A stretch of DNA of 64,000 bases. Origin: Nostoc linckia NIES-25. Lineage in GTDB: Bacteria > Cyanobacteriota > Cyanobacteriia > Cyanobacteriales > Nostocaceae. Positions 1-8,995 of the stretch are shown here, piece after piece. The notes beneath the pieces are model-generated. The model had not been told where the DNA came from and ran no database searches. It saw nothing but the letters and a program-made list of their open reading frames with translations. The stretch lies in the NCBI RefSeq assembly GCF_002368035.1, contig NZ_AP018223.1, positions 629,016-693,015 of the forward strand, in the 5' to 3' direction. Positions within the stretch are counted from its first letter, which is position 1; each line of letters starts with the position of its first letter. The translations under genes and the position numbers were made by a program.

Positions 1-119
1 AGTTAGGAGTTAAGAGTTAGGAGTTAGGAGTTAAGAGTTAGGAGTTTAGAGTTAAAAGTTCTTCCGCTTCCTTGTCCCCTTGTCCCCTCTGCCCCCCTGC
101 TCCCCTGCCCCCTGCCCCC
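1..119. repeat. heptamer-type GAGTTAG repeats followed by a C-rich run
   Basis: Positions 1-56 are degenerate tandem copies of GGAGTTA/AGAGTTA. Positions 61-119 are a pyrimidine run of CCCCTGC/CCCCTTGT units that reaches the stop codon of the next gene. The heptamer is the short tandemly repeated type well known from heterocystous cyanobacteria, and the same unit recurs between lipA and gpsA (60205-60262). Confidence 0.8.
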
Positions 120-1103
120 TCAATACCTCCGCCAAGCAGACTCAACTATTGCGGCAATGATTTCTGTATATGACACGCCAGCCAAACGTCCCATAATTGG
201 TAAGTCTGAGCGGATATGGTGGAGTCCTGGCAATGGGTTGATCTCCAGAAACTGCAACACACCATTAGCATCGCAGCGCATATCCACGCGGGCGGCGTCA
301 CGGCAATCAAGAGTATGGTAAACATCCAGCGCCAACTGTCTTGCCTGTGCTGCCAGTGGTTCGGGGTCGATGAGCAAACGATAAGCTACCCGTTCCAAAT
401 ATTCATCTTTGTTGAGGGTGGTGTAGGCAGAAGTTTCTGCTTGGTCTGTAAAAATTACTTCCATTACACCTACTACCCGCGAATTACTACCGTTGCCAAT
501 AATACCCACTGTTAATTCTCGACCAGGAAGGAAGGTTTCCACTAGTACGGGTTGCTGGAATTGTTTGCGTAAGAATTCGTAGGTCGTTACTAGTTGTTCG
601 CGTTCTTTAACGAAGGAACGCCCGGTTATTCCTTTAGAACTGCCCTCAGCGACAGGCTTGAGGAACAATGGCAAAGGTAAGGATATGGCTTGTGCTTGGG
701 CGGTGGAATTCACGACTTCAAAGGAGGCTGTGGGCAAACCGCGATCGCGTATTATCCTTTTAGCTAGTGCTTTATCTAAGGTGAGGGCGCAGGTAAGAGG
801 ATCGGAAAAGGTGTAAGGTTGAGCGAATAATTCACAGACTGCTGGAACTTGTGCTTCGCGAGAACGACCTTTCAAACCCTCAGCAATATTAAAAACCAGA
901 TTCCAGCGATCGCCTTTTGCTAACCTAAGAGCAAGTTCTCTACCATTTCCAATACGTTCGACTTGATGACCTAACTCAAATAGTGCATTTTCTAGCCCAA
1001 TGATAGTTTCTTCATCGTCAAATTCCATCACTTCATCAGCACTAAAACCAGCTTTCAGGTAGTCTGCTTTCAGGTCATAACAAAGACCAATAAATATTCC
1101 CAT
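120..1103 (-). CDS. D-alanine--D-alanine ligase-like ATP-grasp protein
   Basis: A 327-residue ATP-grasp ligase of the D-Ala-D-Ala ligase superfamily, which makes an ATP-driven carboxylate-amine bond. An N-terminal Rossmann-like half (about 1-105) is followed by the ATP-binding lid around FLKPVAEGSSKGI and a C-terminal metal-binding segment with RVDMRCD and LEINPLPGL, where the Glu and Asn normally coordinate Mg2+. The length is slightly below the usual 340-370 of peptidoglycan Ddl, and the N-terminus (MGIFIGLCYDLK) is not a typical Ddl start. It may therefore be a paralogue for another dipeptide-like product rather than the cell-wall enzyme. No mur or other cell-wall genes lie nearby. The stop abuts a C-rich repeat and the gene stands alone on the minus strand. 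Confidence 0.75.
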   Translation of the reverse strand: MGIFIGLCYDLKADYLKAGFSADEVMEFDDEETIIGLENALFELGHQVERIGNGRELALRLAKGDRWNLVFNIAEGLKGRSREAQVPAVCELFAQPYTFSDPLTCALTLDKALAKRIIRDRGLPTASFEVVNSTAQAQAISLPLPLFLKPVAEGSSKGITGRSFVKEREQLVTTYEFLRKQFQQPVLVETFLPGRELTVGIIGNGSNSRVVGVMEVIFTDQAETSAYTTLNKDEYLERVAYRLLIDPEPLAAQARQLALDVYHTLDCRDAARVDMRCDANGVLQFLEINPLPGLHHIRSDLPIMGRLAGVSYTEIIAAIVESAWRRY

Positions 1104-1273
1104 TCAATGTATAACTTTCAACGAGTAACCTTTCGTTGTTAACTGTAATCTACCAATGTCTGAATTGGCGGAATTTCATTAACGAAGGCAGGAGGAAGGG
1201 GGCAGGGGGCAGGAGGCAGGGGGAAAAATTGTATTTTTTGCCTTTTGACCTCTGCCTTTCTTCCGTAAAACGG

Positions 1274-1350
1274 TATTACACCTTTGTTGCATTGCCTTGC
1301 ACCTTTGTTGCATCGAAGAGCAAAAATCAACCTTCTGTGTCTTACACCAT
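1274..1350. repeat. degenerate copy of the 21-bp TTGCACC repeat module
   Basis: Two units of the TTGCACCTTTGTTGCATC repeat are followed by an AAGAGCAAAAATCAA..CTTCTGTGTCTTACAC tail. The same tail follows the nine-unit array at 14659-14847, so this is a short relative of that element. Confidence 0.75.
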
Positions 1351-1375
1351 TTCACTAAAATTCTGATATAAATTC

Positions 1376-1452
1376 TTTCCCCTCTGCTCCCCTGCCTCCC
1401 CTGCCTCCCCTGCCTCCCCTGCCTCCCCTGCTCCCCTGCTCCCCTACTCCCC
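1376..1452. repeat. CCCCTGCCT tandem repeat
   Basis: About four perfect 9-bp CCCCTGCCT units grade into CCCCTGCT units. This low-complexity pyrimidine type also occurs in other gaps and, in frame, inside the caspase-STAND gene. Apart from this and the 21-bp repeat relic, the 1104-1496 gap shows no gene. Confidence 0.8.
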
Positions 1453-1496
1453 ACTGCCTTCAGTGCGTAAGTCCTAAGAGTGTGCAAAGTTACTGT

Positions 1497-3863
1497 TTAC
1501 AGGTGAATTTTCTCCACTAGGCTGGCGACAACAGCAGCCAACTGTGTTGGTTCAATGGGTTTGGGAAAATGTGTTTGATAGCCAGAGGCGATCGCCTTGA
1601 GCCGATCTTCTTCCCGCGCAAAAGCTGTGACCGCTACTGCGGGAATCTGACCGCCGACTTCAATTTCCCACTCCCTAACTTTTCGGATAAAGTCGTAGCC
1701 GTCTTCTTGTGGCATACCGATGTCGCAAAGGATTATAGTGGGTTTCCAGCTGAACACTTGTTGCAATGCCTCTGCCGCACAAGTACAGGCTTGTACTTCT
1801 GCTCCCTGCTGCATGAGTACTGCTCTGACAATATTTCTAGCGTCGGGTTCGTCGTCAACTACAAGCACTCGCACCCCCTCAAGCCCGTAGAGGTTTTTTA
1901 TCCGCCAAGAGGTACTATCTACAGGTGTCTTTGATAAGACGCTAATCTTCTCCTGACGAACAGCCACCGGAAGTTTAACAGTAAAAGTTGCTCCTTTGCC
2001 TTTACCTTCACTGTAGGCCTGCACTGTGCCACCGTGAAGCTCGACTAAGTGACGGACGATCGCCAGACCTAGCCCCAAGCCGCCAAACTCCCTTGTAGTT
2101 GAGCCGTCGGCTTGGCGGAAGCGCTCAAAGACGTGTGGTAAAAACTCTGTTTTGATACCCACACCAGTGTCCCGCACGATCGCCTCGACAAGTGAGTTAG
2201 TCTGCTGAAGCTGCACTTCAACCCGCCCACCTTGGGGCGTAAATTTAATAGCATTCGAGAGGAGGTTCCATATTACCTGCTGAAGCCGATTGGGGTCTCC
2301 TAAAACAGGTTCCACATTAGCAAGTTGTAGCTGTAAATCGATGTCTTTAGCTTCGGCGGCGTGGCGCACCGAATCGAGGGCACTGACAATTAAAGTGGCT
2401 AAGTTTAAGGGCTGTGGTTCGAGGCGGAGTTTGCCAATTACGATCCGCGATGTATCGAGGAGGTCATTTACCAGTTGTGTCTGGGCTTTAGCGTTGCGCT
2501 CGATGGTAGCGATCGCCACCTGTGTCTTTTCTTGGTCGAGCTTCCCGCCACGCAGCAACTGGGCCCAGCCTAAGATGCCGTTGAGAGGAGTTTTGAGTTC
2601 GTGGGAGACGGTAATTAGGAACTCGTCCTTGAGACGGTTAGCCGCCTCTGCTTCAGCCCGCGCAGCTTCAACCTGCTTTAAGTGTTCGTCCCGCTCTCGC
2701 TGGCGCTCTTGCAGAAGGCCAGCCGAAAATTTTAAAGCTTCGCCTAACAACGCTACTTCTTTAATAGATGAGGGGGTGATGTGCGGATATTCACCTTTGG
2801 CGAGTGCTTCTGCGCCATAAGCAGCTGAGGCTATGCCCTGAGAAATCCAGCGCGACAGGACGAGGGCCCCCACGCCACTGATCGCAAGCAACGCCAAGCC
2901 AGAGACAACAACGAGCCACATCGCCTGGCGAGGCGGACTGTCAATGGCCTCAACAGGAACGAGGACAGCGGTTGTCCAGTTAGAGAAATTGGCTCGCCTA
3001 AAGGCAACGTAGACTGGCGCTCCCTCCAAATTGATTTCTTGGTAGACACCCTCACTAGCCTGAGCAATTCGTCTCAGAAAAGATGGAGTACCTGGCTTCC
3101 CCACAAAGCGATGAGAATTGCGAGTCCGGGCCACAACCACACCGCGCCCGTCAACAATAGTACGCGTCCACTCCCCATCAACAGGTGTTTGTGTCTTGAT
3201 AACGCTAGCGAGTCCTTTGGGAGTCATGACGGCAGTTAGCACATACTGTAGCTTGTTTGAGCGCATTACTGGAACGCGGACAGGGAATGCTAATTTCCGC
3301 TCCAAACTTCCAGGGACGAGATAGCCTACTGTCGGCTGATGTGTTTGGACAACACGTCGTAGACTTTCAGGTTCATTGGCTTTTGGTAGTGAAGCACCAA
3401 AAGGATAATTGGTGTTCGCGATTTGTTGTCCGTCTGGCGTTAACAGGATTGCATTTACCCAAGTCGGTTGCGTTTGTACTGTGCGCCGTGCCTCATTGTA
3501 AAAGGCTTTGAGATCGCCTTTGTCTAGGCTCTCAGAGGCCGCCAGTGCCTGGAGAGTCCTGGTTGTGCTGGAGATTTCACGCTCTAGATCTTGAGTGAGA
3601 TTGCGTGCCGCTAGAACCAAGCGGCGCTCTGATGCTGCACGCTCGTTGAGTGAGAGTCTGTATACAACAGCAACAGCGAAAAGTACAACTGGGAGTAAAG
3701 CCCCTGCTACGAGTAATACAAGATGCCACTTCAGAGTCAACGTGCGCCCGCCGACAGCATTTAAGTCATCATTTACACTTTTTTTTGGTAAACCAACTCC
3801 CAAGTTTGAGGGGAATTCGGTTTTATCTGATCTTTTCACGCTCTTTTGGTGAAAGCACACCAA
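1497..3863 (-). CDS. hybrid sensor histidine kinase / response regulator
   Basis: A 788-residue membrane-bound hybrid kinase. A short cytoplasmic N-terminus precedes a TM helix at about residues 43-68. An extracytoplasmic sensor of dCache type (about 70-310) follows, then a second TM helix (about 313-336) and a HAMP/coiled-coil linker. The HisKA phosphoacceptor is in FLITVSHELKTPLNGI. The HATPase_c domain has N-box NLLSNAIKF and G-boxes DTGVGI and GLGLGLAI. A C-terminal receiver carries VLVVDDEPDARN and the phospho-Asp motif ILCDIGMPQEDGYDF. It would sense an external signal and phosphorylate its own receiver, passing phosphate onward. No output regulator is adjacent, so its target is unknown. 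The length and domain order are normal, with no sign of damage. Confidence 0.92.
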   Translation of the reverse strand: MVCFHQKSVKRSDKTEFPSNLGVGLPKKSVNDDLNAVGGRTLTLKWHLVLLVAGALLPVVLFAVAVVYRLSLNERAASERRLVLAARNLTQDLEREISSTTRTLQALAASESLDKGDLKAFYNEARRTVQTQPTWVNAILLTPDGQQIANTNYPFGASLPKANEPESLRRVVQTHQPTVGYLVPGSLERKLAFPVRVPVMRSNKLQYVLTAVMTPKGLASVIKTQTPVDGEWTRTIVDGRGVVVARTRNSHRFVGKPGTPSFLRRIAQASEGVYQEINLEGAPVYVAFRRANFSNWTTAVLVPVEAIDSPPRQAMWLVVVSGLALLAISGVGALVLSRWISQGIASAAYGAEALAKGEYPHITPSSIKEVALLGEALKFSAGLLQERQRERDEHLKQVEAARAEAEAANRLKDEFLITVSHELKTPLNGILGWAQLLRGGKLDQEKTQVAIATIERNAKAQTQLVNDLLDTSRIVIGKLRLEPQPLNLATLIVSALDSVRHAAEAKDIDLQLQLANVEPVLGDPNRLQQVIWNLLSNAIKFTPQGGRVEVQLQQTNSLVEAIVRDTGVGIKTEFLPHVFERFRQADGSTTREFGGLGLGLAIVRHLVELHGGTVQAYSEGKGKGATFTVKLPVAVRQEKISVLSKTPVDSTSWRIKNLYGLEGVRVLVVDDEPDARNIVRAVLMQQGAEVQACTCAAEALQQVFSWKPTIILCDIGMPQEDGYDFIRKVREWEIEVGGQIPAVAVTAFAREEDRLKAIASGYQTHFPKPIEPTQLAAVVASLVEKIHL

Positions 3864-4001
3864 GTTATTTGTGTGCTGTAATCATTTGGATTATAACTAC
3901 CTATTAATTTAATGCTAGTGATAGTCCTGAAATATTTTCCTCGATCGCTGTATTTTTCGCCACCTAACTACGTTTAGCAATATCTTAGGGAGTTTGACAC
4001 T

Positions 4002-4022
4002 CCCCGCTCTAAAGAGACGGGG
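4002..4022 (-). other. right-end hairpin of an IS200/IS605-type element
   Basis: On the minus strand CCCCGTCTCTTTAGAGCGGGG forms a strong stem-loop directly at the end of the tnpB frame; its TAG stop lies inside the hairpin. This matches the usual right end of cyanobacterial TnpB elements, where the transposon end overlaps the guide (omega) RNA scaffold. Confidence 0.75.
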
Positions 4023-4815
4023 ATTCTACATTCAACGACTCGCCGTTAGACGACAGGGTTACCCCAACCGCCCAAGAGGGCAAATCTCCTGTAGCGTAGC
4101 TTCCGGTGTGCCCCACCGTAGTTAGTCCTAATTTCAAAATGTTGATTGCTGCATTGATATCTCTATCTTCCACATATCCGCAATGAGGACAGACATGTGT
4201 TCTGGTGGATAGGGATTTCTTTACTTTCTCACTACAGTTAGAACAATTTTGACTTGTATTGTGGGGAGGTACAGCAACAGTCACCTTCCCGTATTTATGT
4301 CCAAAATATTCTAGCCAACTGCGGAAAGTGTACCAACCAGCATCAGAGATAGATTTAGCTAGATGTCGATTTCTCACCAGTTCTTTTACGTTTAAGTCTT
4401 CACAGGCTACCAAGTCGTTAGATTGGATCGCGGAGTACGCTAATCGAATGCAATACTCTTTTCGCTGCCTACTTACTCTTAAATGTTTCCTGGCATATCT
4501 ATTTCTAGCTTTGTGGTAATTGTTTGATTGTTTCTGCTTGGCTTTTTTCTTTTCTTTACTGAACTTTCTGGATTTCTTACGGTTAGCACGATTCAACTGT
4601 TTTTCGGCTTTGCGGTAAAACTGAGGTGAAGGTTCTACATTGCCAATGTTATCGGCAATGAAGTACTTTAATCCCAAGTCAATCCCAATTACTTGTAGGG
4701 TTGGTTCAGTATGTACCTTCACGACAAAATCAACTGCGAACTGGGCATAATACCCTCTTGCAGAAGTTTCTTTTGTTTGCGCCAGTGCGCCCTGGCGATG
4801 CCGACAGCCAAGCAA
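4009..4815 (-). pseudogene. tnpB: 5'-truncated TnpB (IS200/IS605 OrfB) transposase
   Basis: TnpB proteins are RNA-guided RuvC-like nucleases carried by IS200/IS605 elements. The C-terminal two thirds is well preserved: RuvC-I VIGIDLGLKYF, RuvC-II ACEDLNVKEL, a zinc ribbon with CSNC and CPHCG, and RuvC-III DRDINAAINILKLG. Full proteins are about 380-400 residues, and here the first ~120 residues (N-terminal WED/REC/HTH part) are missing. The first ~25 codons of the open frame do not look like TnpB; they read into a dispersed repeat (about 4780-4835) that also abuts the next gene on the other strand. All nuclease residues are present, but without the N-terminal half the protein is unlikely to be functional. 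No TnpA lies beside it. Confidence 0.85.
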
Positions 4816-4872
4816 CTGGCGTGAAAACTCTACGTACCCGTCGCTGCCTTTTCTTTGCGCGAGACAATTTTT

Positions 4873-5478
4873 ATGCTCAATTACAAAATTCCCAAAAAAT
4901 GGTTAGTTTTGGTTACAGTGGCTTTGATATCTGCCTTGTTCCTGGCGATCGCATCTACAGCTTCAAGTATTTATTTATATGGCAACAGTAGTAATAATAT
5001 CAAAGCCGATGCAGCAATTGTTTTAGGAGCAGCAGTTTGGGGAGAAGAACCATCTCCTGTTTTCAGAGAGCGAATTAACCACGCCATCAACTTATATAAA
5101 AATGGATTTGTTAAGACAATCGTGTTTACTGGCGGAGTTGGCGAAAGTAACGAACCAGCTGAAGCTATAGTCGGAAAAAATTATGCGATCTCCCAACAGG
5201 TAAAAGCTGCTGATATTCTCACCGAAACTCAATCCCGCACAACTCACCAGAATCTAAAAAATGCTTTGGAAGTAGCGAATGCTCATCAATTGACTAAGTT
5301 TCTGATTGTTAGCGATCCATTACATATGAAGCGAGCCGTATTAATGGCACGAGACTTAGGAATGGATGCCTATTCGTCTCCCACACCTACTACCCGCTAT
5401 CGCAGTTTTAACAGTCAAATGGAGTTTTTGAGCCGAGAAACTTGTTTTTACTTTATCTACTTACTGTTTAAAATATAG
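4873..5478 (+). CDS. YdcF/SanA-like DUF218 envelope protein
   Basis: A 201-residue protein with an N-terminal membrane anchor (about residues 7-30, WLVLVTVALISALFLAIAS), then a DUF218 domain. Visible DUF218 motifs are AIVLGAAVWGEEPSP, IVFTGGVGE, ESQS-like TETQSRTTHQNL and FLIVSDPLHMKRAV. Family members (YdcF, SanA, ElyC) act at the cell envelope, in some bacteria linked to vancomycin sensitivity or lipid-carrier handling; the reaction is unresolved. I chose the ATG at 4873 (MLNYK) over an in-frame ATG at 4855 because the segment before it is the repeat adjoining the TnpB remnant. Neither start has a clear ribosome binding site. Confidence 0.8.
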   Translation: MLNYKIPKKWLVLVTVALISALFLAIASTASSIYLYGNSSNNIKADAAIVLGAAVWGEEPSPVFRERINHAINLYKNGFVKTIVFTGGVGESNEPAEAIVGKNYAISQQVKAADILTETQSRTTHQNLKNALEVANAHQLTKFLIVSDPLHMKRAVLMARDLGMDAYSSPTPTTRYRSFNSQMEFLSRETCFYFIYLLFKI

Positions 5479-5930
5479 TATTTTACTTGATATTTTTAGC
5501 ATCTTTAACTAAAAGCAATTGAATTTTAAGTTTTACTTAAAAATTGATAGAAATAGGCGGCAGGGGAAAGAATTAGAGATTAATCATTTGTATCATGTAT
5601 TTTGTGAAATGGGAGCGCAGCGATCGCTTTAGAGAATGAATACTTTACCTGATTGGCTCAAAATCTATCATTAGTATGATGCGGGCAAAGTGTTTAACAA
5701 TAGAGAGTATAGTTGACTCAACAAGTATCAACCTTTTGAATTGACTAAGTAATCAATCATGTCTTGAGGTTAAGAGCAAGCAGATTTATCTCTGGAATTA
5801 CAGCACATTGCAAATAAGTGAGATACAGAACTTACCTGGAATACGCTGTAATTTCAAATCTCCAACTTCAAATCGGATGATTTTTATCTGCTGAATTAGT
5901 ACACAACTTCGGCTATTAAGGAGAATTAGC
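5479..5930. other. gene-free gap
   Basis: An AT-rich stretch with one HIP1 octamer near 5618 and no frame that looks coding. Its last part holds the leader of the next gene, with an AAGGAG ribosome binding site at 5918-5923. Confidence 0.5.
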
Positions 5931-6128
5931 ATGATGAGTACACTAAACTTAGCGCAGCTAAATAAAAGCTTGAATGAAGTTGAATATCCAATCAGCAAGA
6001 AAGATTTGATTAAAAATGCCGAAGAAAAAGGCTTTGATGAGAAAGTGCTTCGGGCTTTAAAGAAAATACCTTACAGGGACTATAACACCCTCACAGATGT
6101 TAGCGAAGCGCTCGAACAGATCGAATAG
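5931..6128 (+). CDS. DUF2795 family small protein
   Basis: A 65-residue soluble protein of the DUF2795 type, about 60-70 residues with a three-helix fold. Its pattern is a helix, ..YPISKKDLIKNAEEKG, then EKVLRALKKIPYRDYNTLTDVSEALEQ. The family is common in cyanobacteria and has no established function. Two consecutive ATGs occur; the first lies 7 nt after a perfect AAGGAG and is preferred. It is a lone gene with a long upstream leader. Confidence 0.85.
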   Translation: MMSTLNLAQLNKSLNEVEYPISKKDLIKNAEEKGFDEKVLRALKKIPYRDYNTLTDVSEALEQIE

Positions 6129-6284
6129 TTGAAGAAGAATACAGAATGGGCTACGCCCCGCTGCGTTAACAGAATTCAGCAACCTTGACGCTCGAAAACC
6201 AAGCGATCGCAAACTCAGCGACTTTCGTCATGTCCCCTTTAATGTCAATCTAGAAACTTGCGGTCAATGGACTTCTTGCTTTTA

Positions 6285-6365
6285 TTGGGGAAAAGGGTAA
6301 GGGGTAAAGGGGAAAGCGGCTCATAAAAACCCTTTTCCCTTTAACCTTTTCCCTTTACCCCCTCT
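6285..6365. repeat. purine-run / pyrimidine-run inverted low-complexity element
   Basis: GGGGAAAAGGGTAAGGGG-type purines are followed about 20 bp later by CCCTTTTCCCTTTAACC-type pyrimidines, so the transcript could fold on itself. The same pattern recurs near 29870, 33840, 34255, 44010, 51180, 52030, 63240 and 63490. Confidence 0.75.
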
Positions 6366-6490
6366 TGCAAAAGTAACTTTGGCAAGAGGTCTAATGTAGT
6401 GCAGAAATCTTGCTCTTGAGTCGAAATTACATTTAGACTGCTGATGAGGCAAGTTAACAAATGCGCTTGAATACTACTGCCTGAGCATTG

Positions 6491-6639
6491 ATATCATGTC
6501 CGGTTAAGTAGTTATGATTCCCACACTGATTGCACCCCAAAGAGCCAAAGCTGTGCTTTGTCTCCCCTCCCCGCAGGCGGGGAGGGGATTAAGGGGTGGG
6601 GTTCTTCAGGTTTAACAAGCAATCAAGCGGACATGATAT
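6491..6639. mobile_element. MITE-like element with ATATCATGTCCG inverted ends
   Basis: The left end ATATCATGTCCG (6491-6502) is inverted at the right end, CGGACATGATAT (6628-6639). The interior is a GC-rich CCTCCCCGCAGGCGGGGAGG hairpin. A second copy lies at 33871-34139 with another element inserted in it. No coding capacity is present. Confidence 0.7.
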
Positions 6640-6680
6640 GATTCGCAATTACTTTACTACTCATTAAGAGGAGGGGCAAA

Positions 6681-7469
6681 ATGTTTATTTGCGTTATTGC
6701 AGACTACGGTACAGGAGATCCAGCATTTACTGAAGTTACACAACGCCTCCTCCTTGCTTTTCCCCATGCTCAAATTCATTTACTTTCGGTTCCGCCATTC
6801 AGTACCTTAGCGACAGGTTTCTGGATAGCCCAATTGGGACTTAACCCAGGCCCAGGCGATCGCCTGATTTATCATAATTGTGCGCCTCGTCAGGACGATC
6901 CCGAAGCCCGTCGAGACAATGAAGGAGAAGGACTAACCTATGCCCTTTTATCCAATGGCGTAAAAGTAGTGGGTGTCTTTGCAGGCTACACTCTCTCGTT
7001 TATCAAAGGCCATACCCAGGAATTGCGAGCGGTCAACGTTTCTCGTGGTGGTTCGCAGTTTCGCTCGCGGGATGTGTTTCCTGTGGCGGCGGCGGCCATC
7101 ATGCGTGAAGATTTTAGCCTTTTGGGCGATCGCTTAAACAACGACCAAATTCCAGATGTTCCACCAGATCGAATTGCTTGGATCGATGGTTATGGCAACA
7201 TTAAAACCACTATTCCGGCGCATACGCTTAACTTGCAGCCTCAAAGCAAAATTGTCATCCGTATTGGAGATGTGGTCAGTGACGCAGTGTATTCTGATGG
7301 CAGTTTCAAGGTACCTGAAGGAACTTTAGCCTTTGCCCCTGGTAGTTCCGGTTGGTCAGTTGGTGAGTCAACACCATTACGCTTTTTAGAACTATTTCTG
7401 CGAGGAGGAAGTGCTTGGGAGCGCTTTGGCCGTCCCCGCGTGAATCAGCAGGTAACTCAAATTGCCTAA
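6681..7469 (+). CDS. SAM hydrolase / SAM-dependent halogenase family protein (DUF62)
   Basis: A 262-residue member of the S-adenosyl-L-methionine hydroxide adenosyltransferase family, which splits SAM into adenosine and methionine using activated water. Family motifs are the N-terminal DYGTGDPAFTEV, SFIKGHTQELRAVN, FRSRDVFPVAAA, and in the C-terminal beta-barrel WIDGYGNIKTTI and LAFAPGSSGW. The chlorinase and fluorinase members need a halide pocket that I cannot judge here, so hydrolase is the safer call. The start is well set: GAGGAGGGG ends 5 nt before the ATG. It is a single gene flanked by MITE-like repeats on both sides. Confidence 0.85.
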   Translation: MFICVIADYGTGDPAFTEVTQRLLLAFPHAQIHLLSVPPFSTLATGFWIAQLGLNPGPGDRLIYHNCAPRQDDPEARRDNEGEGLTYALLSNGVKVVGVFAGYTLSFIKGHTQELRAVNVSRGGSQFRSRDVFPVAAAAIMREDFSLLGDRLNNDQIPDVPPDRIAWIDGYGNIKTTIPAHTLNLQPQSKIVIRIGDVVSDAVYSDGSFKVPEGTLAFAPGSSGWSVGESTPLRFLELFLRGGSAWERFGRPRVNQQVTQIA

Positions 7470-7548
7470 TCTCAGTAAATAGCAAAGTTTTCTCTAATAC
7501 TAATTCTATATATAAAACTCATATTTGATTTTTGAAATATACGTAGTA

Positions 7549-7674
7549 GACTGACACGACTAAAATAGTGCATTAGTAAACTCTTGTGGGGTGGGCATCC
7601 TGCCCGCCCGGACGGGTGAGGACACCCATCCCACAATAAAATTTATTGCAACATTTTAAGCTTGCCACGCTACT
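7549..7674. mobile_element. MITE-like element, first copy
   Basis: Imperfect inverted ends (GTAG..TGNCANGCTTAAAAT type) enclose a GTGGGGTGGGCATCCTGCCC...CACCCATCCCAC hairpin core. Bases 7561-7658 read identically to 42887-42984, next to hemB. The remainder of the 7470-7939 gap is AT-rich with no gene. Confidence 0.75.
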
Positions 7675-7939
7675 ACAGATACTTAAATTTTTTCAATAAT
7701 CAAATCGGATTCCTATAAATTAGGTTAGCACTGTAAATTTTGGCTATTGGTTTAAAGCTAAAAGATAATTATCAAGTTATCAGCAATATTAAATCAGATT
7801 AGACAAGCATTAATAACCAGGACGATTGCATATTTATTTACTTTGGAGGATGCAAAAGATTGCCATAATCTATACATTCTTGATGGAGGAAATTTAACTT
7901 ATCTCAAAAAATTTAATCTTAACCTGAATACATAAAAAT

Positions 7940-8788
7940 ATGGCACTACGCGATCCAGTTCCTGAAAACGTTAAACAGCCAGTTAGAGAAGCGGCTTCTC
8001 ATCTTTGGGTTGAGCAATTAGCAAGATTAGGCTATGCAGCAAAAGGTCTTGTTTATTTTATTGTGGGTTTACTAGCAGCACAGGCGGCATTTGGTTCTGG
8101 TGGCAAAACTACAGATAGTAGTGGTGCGCTAGAAACAATTGTCACCCAACCTTTTGGTAAATTTCTCCTCAGTATCGTTACCCTTGGGCTGATTGGGTAT
8201 GCACTTTGGCGTTTTGTGCAAACTATTCTCGATCCCGAATATTCCAGTCAACAGATGAATGGTAAACGAATTGTCAAGCGTCTAGGCTATGCTGTTAGTG
8301 CGATCGCTTACTTGAGTTTAGCCATAACATCTATAAAACTAATTATTGGTTCAAGTAGTAGCAATAGCGATTCAGTCAAAGATTGGACGATATATTTTCT
8401 CAATAAACCTTTTGGAAGATGGTTAGTATTCGTTTTAGGTTTGATAGTTATTGGTGTTGGAATTTCTTTGCTTTATCAAGCATACAAAGGTAAATTTCGC
8501 CGCCATTTTAAACTTTATCAAATGAGTCAGACTGAGCAAATTTGGGCGATGCGTCTGGGTAGATTTGGGATTGCTGCCCGTGGCATTGTTTTTAGTATGA
8601 TCGGCATTTTTATTATGCTGGCAGCAATTAAATTTGATGCCTCTCAAGCTAGGGGATTAGGTGGTGCATTGGCAGCTTTGGCAAACCAACCCTTTGGCCC
8701 CTGGATTTTAGGTGTGGTAGCTTTGGGTTTAATTGCTTACGGTATGTATTGCGTAATAGAGGCTCGCTATCGGCATATTGCTAGATAG
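7940..8788 (+). CDS. DUF1206 integral membrane protein
   Basis: A 282-residue polytopic membrane protein built of three DUF1206 repeats. Each has a hydrophobic pair starting with an R-x-G-Y/I-A motif (LARLGYAAKGLVYFIVG, RLGYAVSAIAYLSLA, RFGIAARGIVFSMIG) and ending with a P-F-G-x-W/F motif (QPFGKFLLS, KPFGRWLVF, QPFGPWILG). About six TM helices are predicted by eye. The family is widespread and its function unknown. The ATG follows ACATAAAAAT with no clear ribosome binding site, so the start rests on the beginning of the conserved region. Confidence 0.88.
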   Translation: MALRDPVPENVKQPVREAASHLWVEQLARLGYAAKGLVYFIVGLLAAQAAFGSGGKTTDSSGALETIVTQPFGKFLLSIVTLGLIGYALWRFVQTILDPEYSSQQMNGKRIVKRLGYAVSAIAYLSLAITSIKLIIGSSSSNSDSVKDWTIYFLNKPFGRWLVFVLGLIVIGVGISLLYQAYKGKFRRHFKLYQMSQTEQIWAMRLGRFGIAARGIVFSMIGIFIMLAAIKFDASQARGLGGALAALANQPFGPWILGVVALGLIAYGMYCVIEARYRHIAR

Positions 8789-8995
8789 ATTTTTGATTCT
8801 ACTTTTGCTCGAAAATGCTTCTATCCCCTTAGAAGCATACAATTATTGCTGGTTTAGCGATCGCTCTTCAGGTCGGGTCATCCCACAAAATCGCATTGCT
8901 CCCCCTGCCCCCTGCCCTGTTCAATGTCTTCGCGCTCCAAATAGAATAATTTAATTTTTGCAAGTCCCTTAAGATCTGTTGATAGGGATACCCAA

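Noticed and set aside
216..515. Plus-strand 99-codon frame inside the ATP-grasp ligase gene
   Set aside because: Antisense shadow of a gene with clear domain motifs; not coding-like.
2290..2820. Plus-strand 176-codon frame opposite the hybrid kinase
   Set aside because: Serine/arginine-rich shadow of the histidine kinase domain on the other strand.
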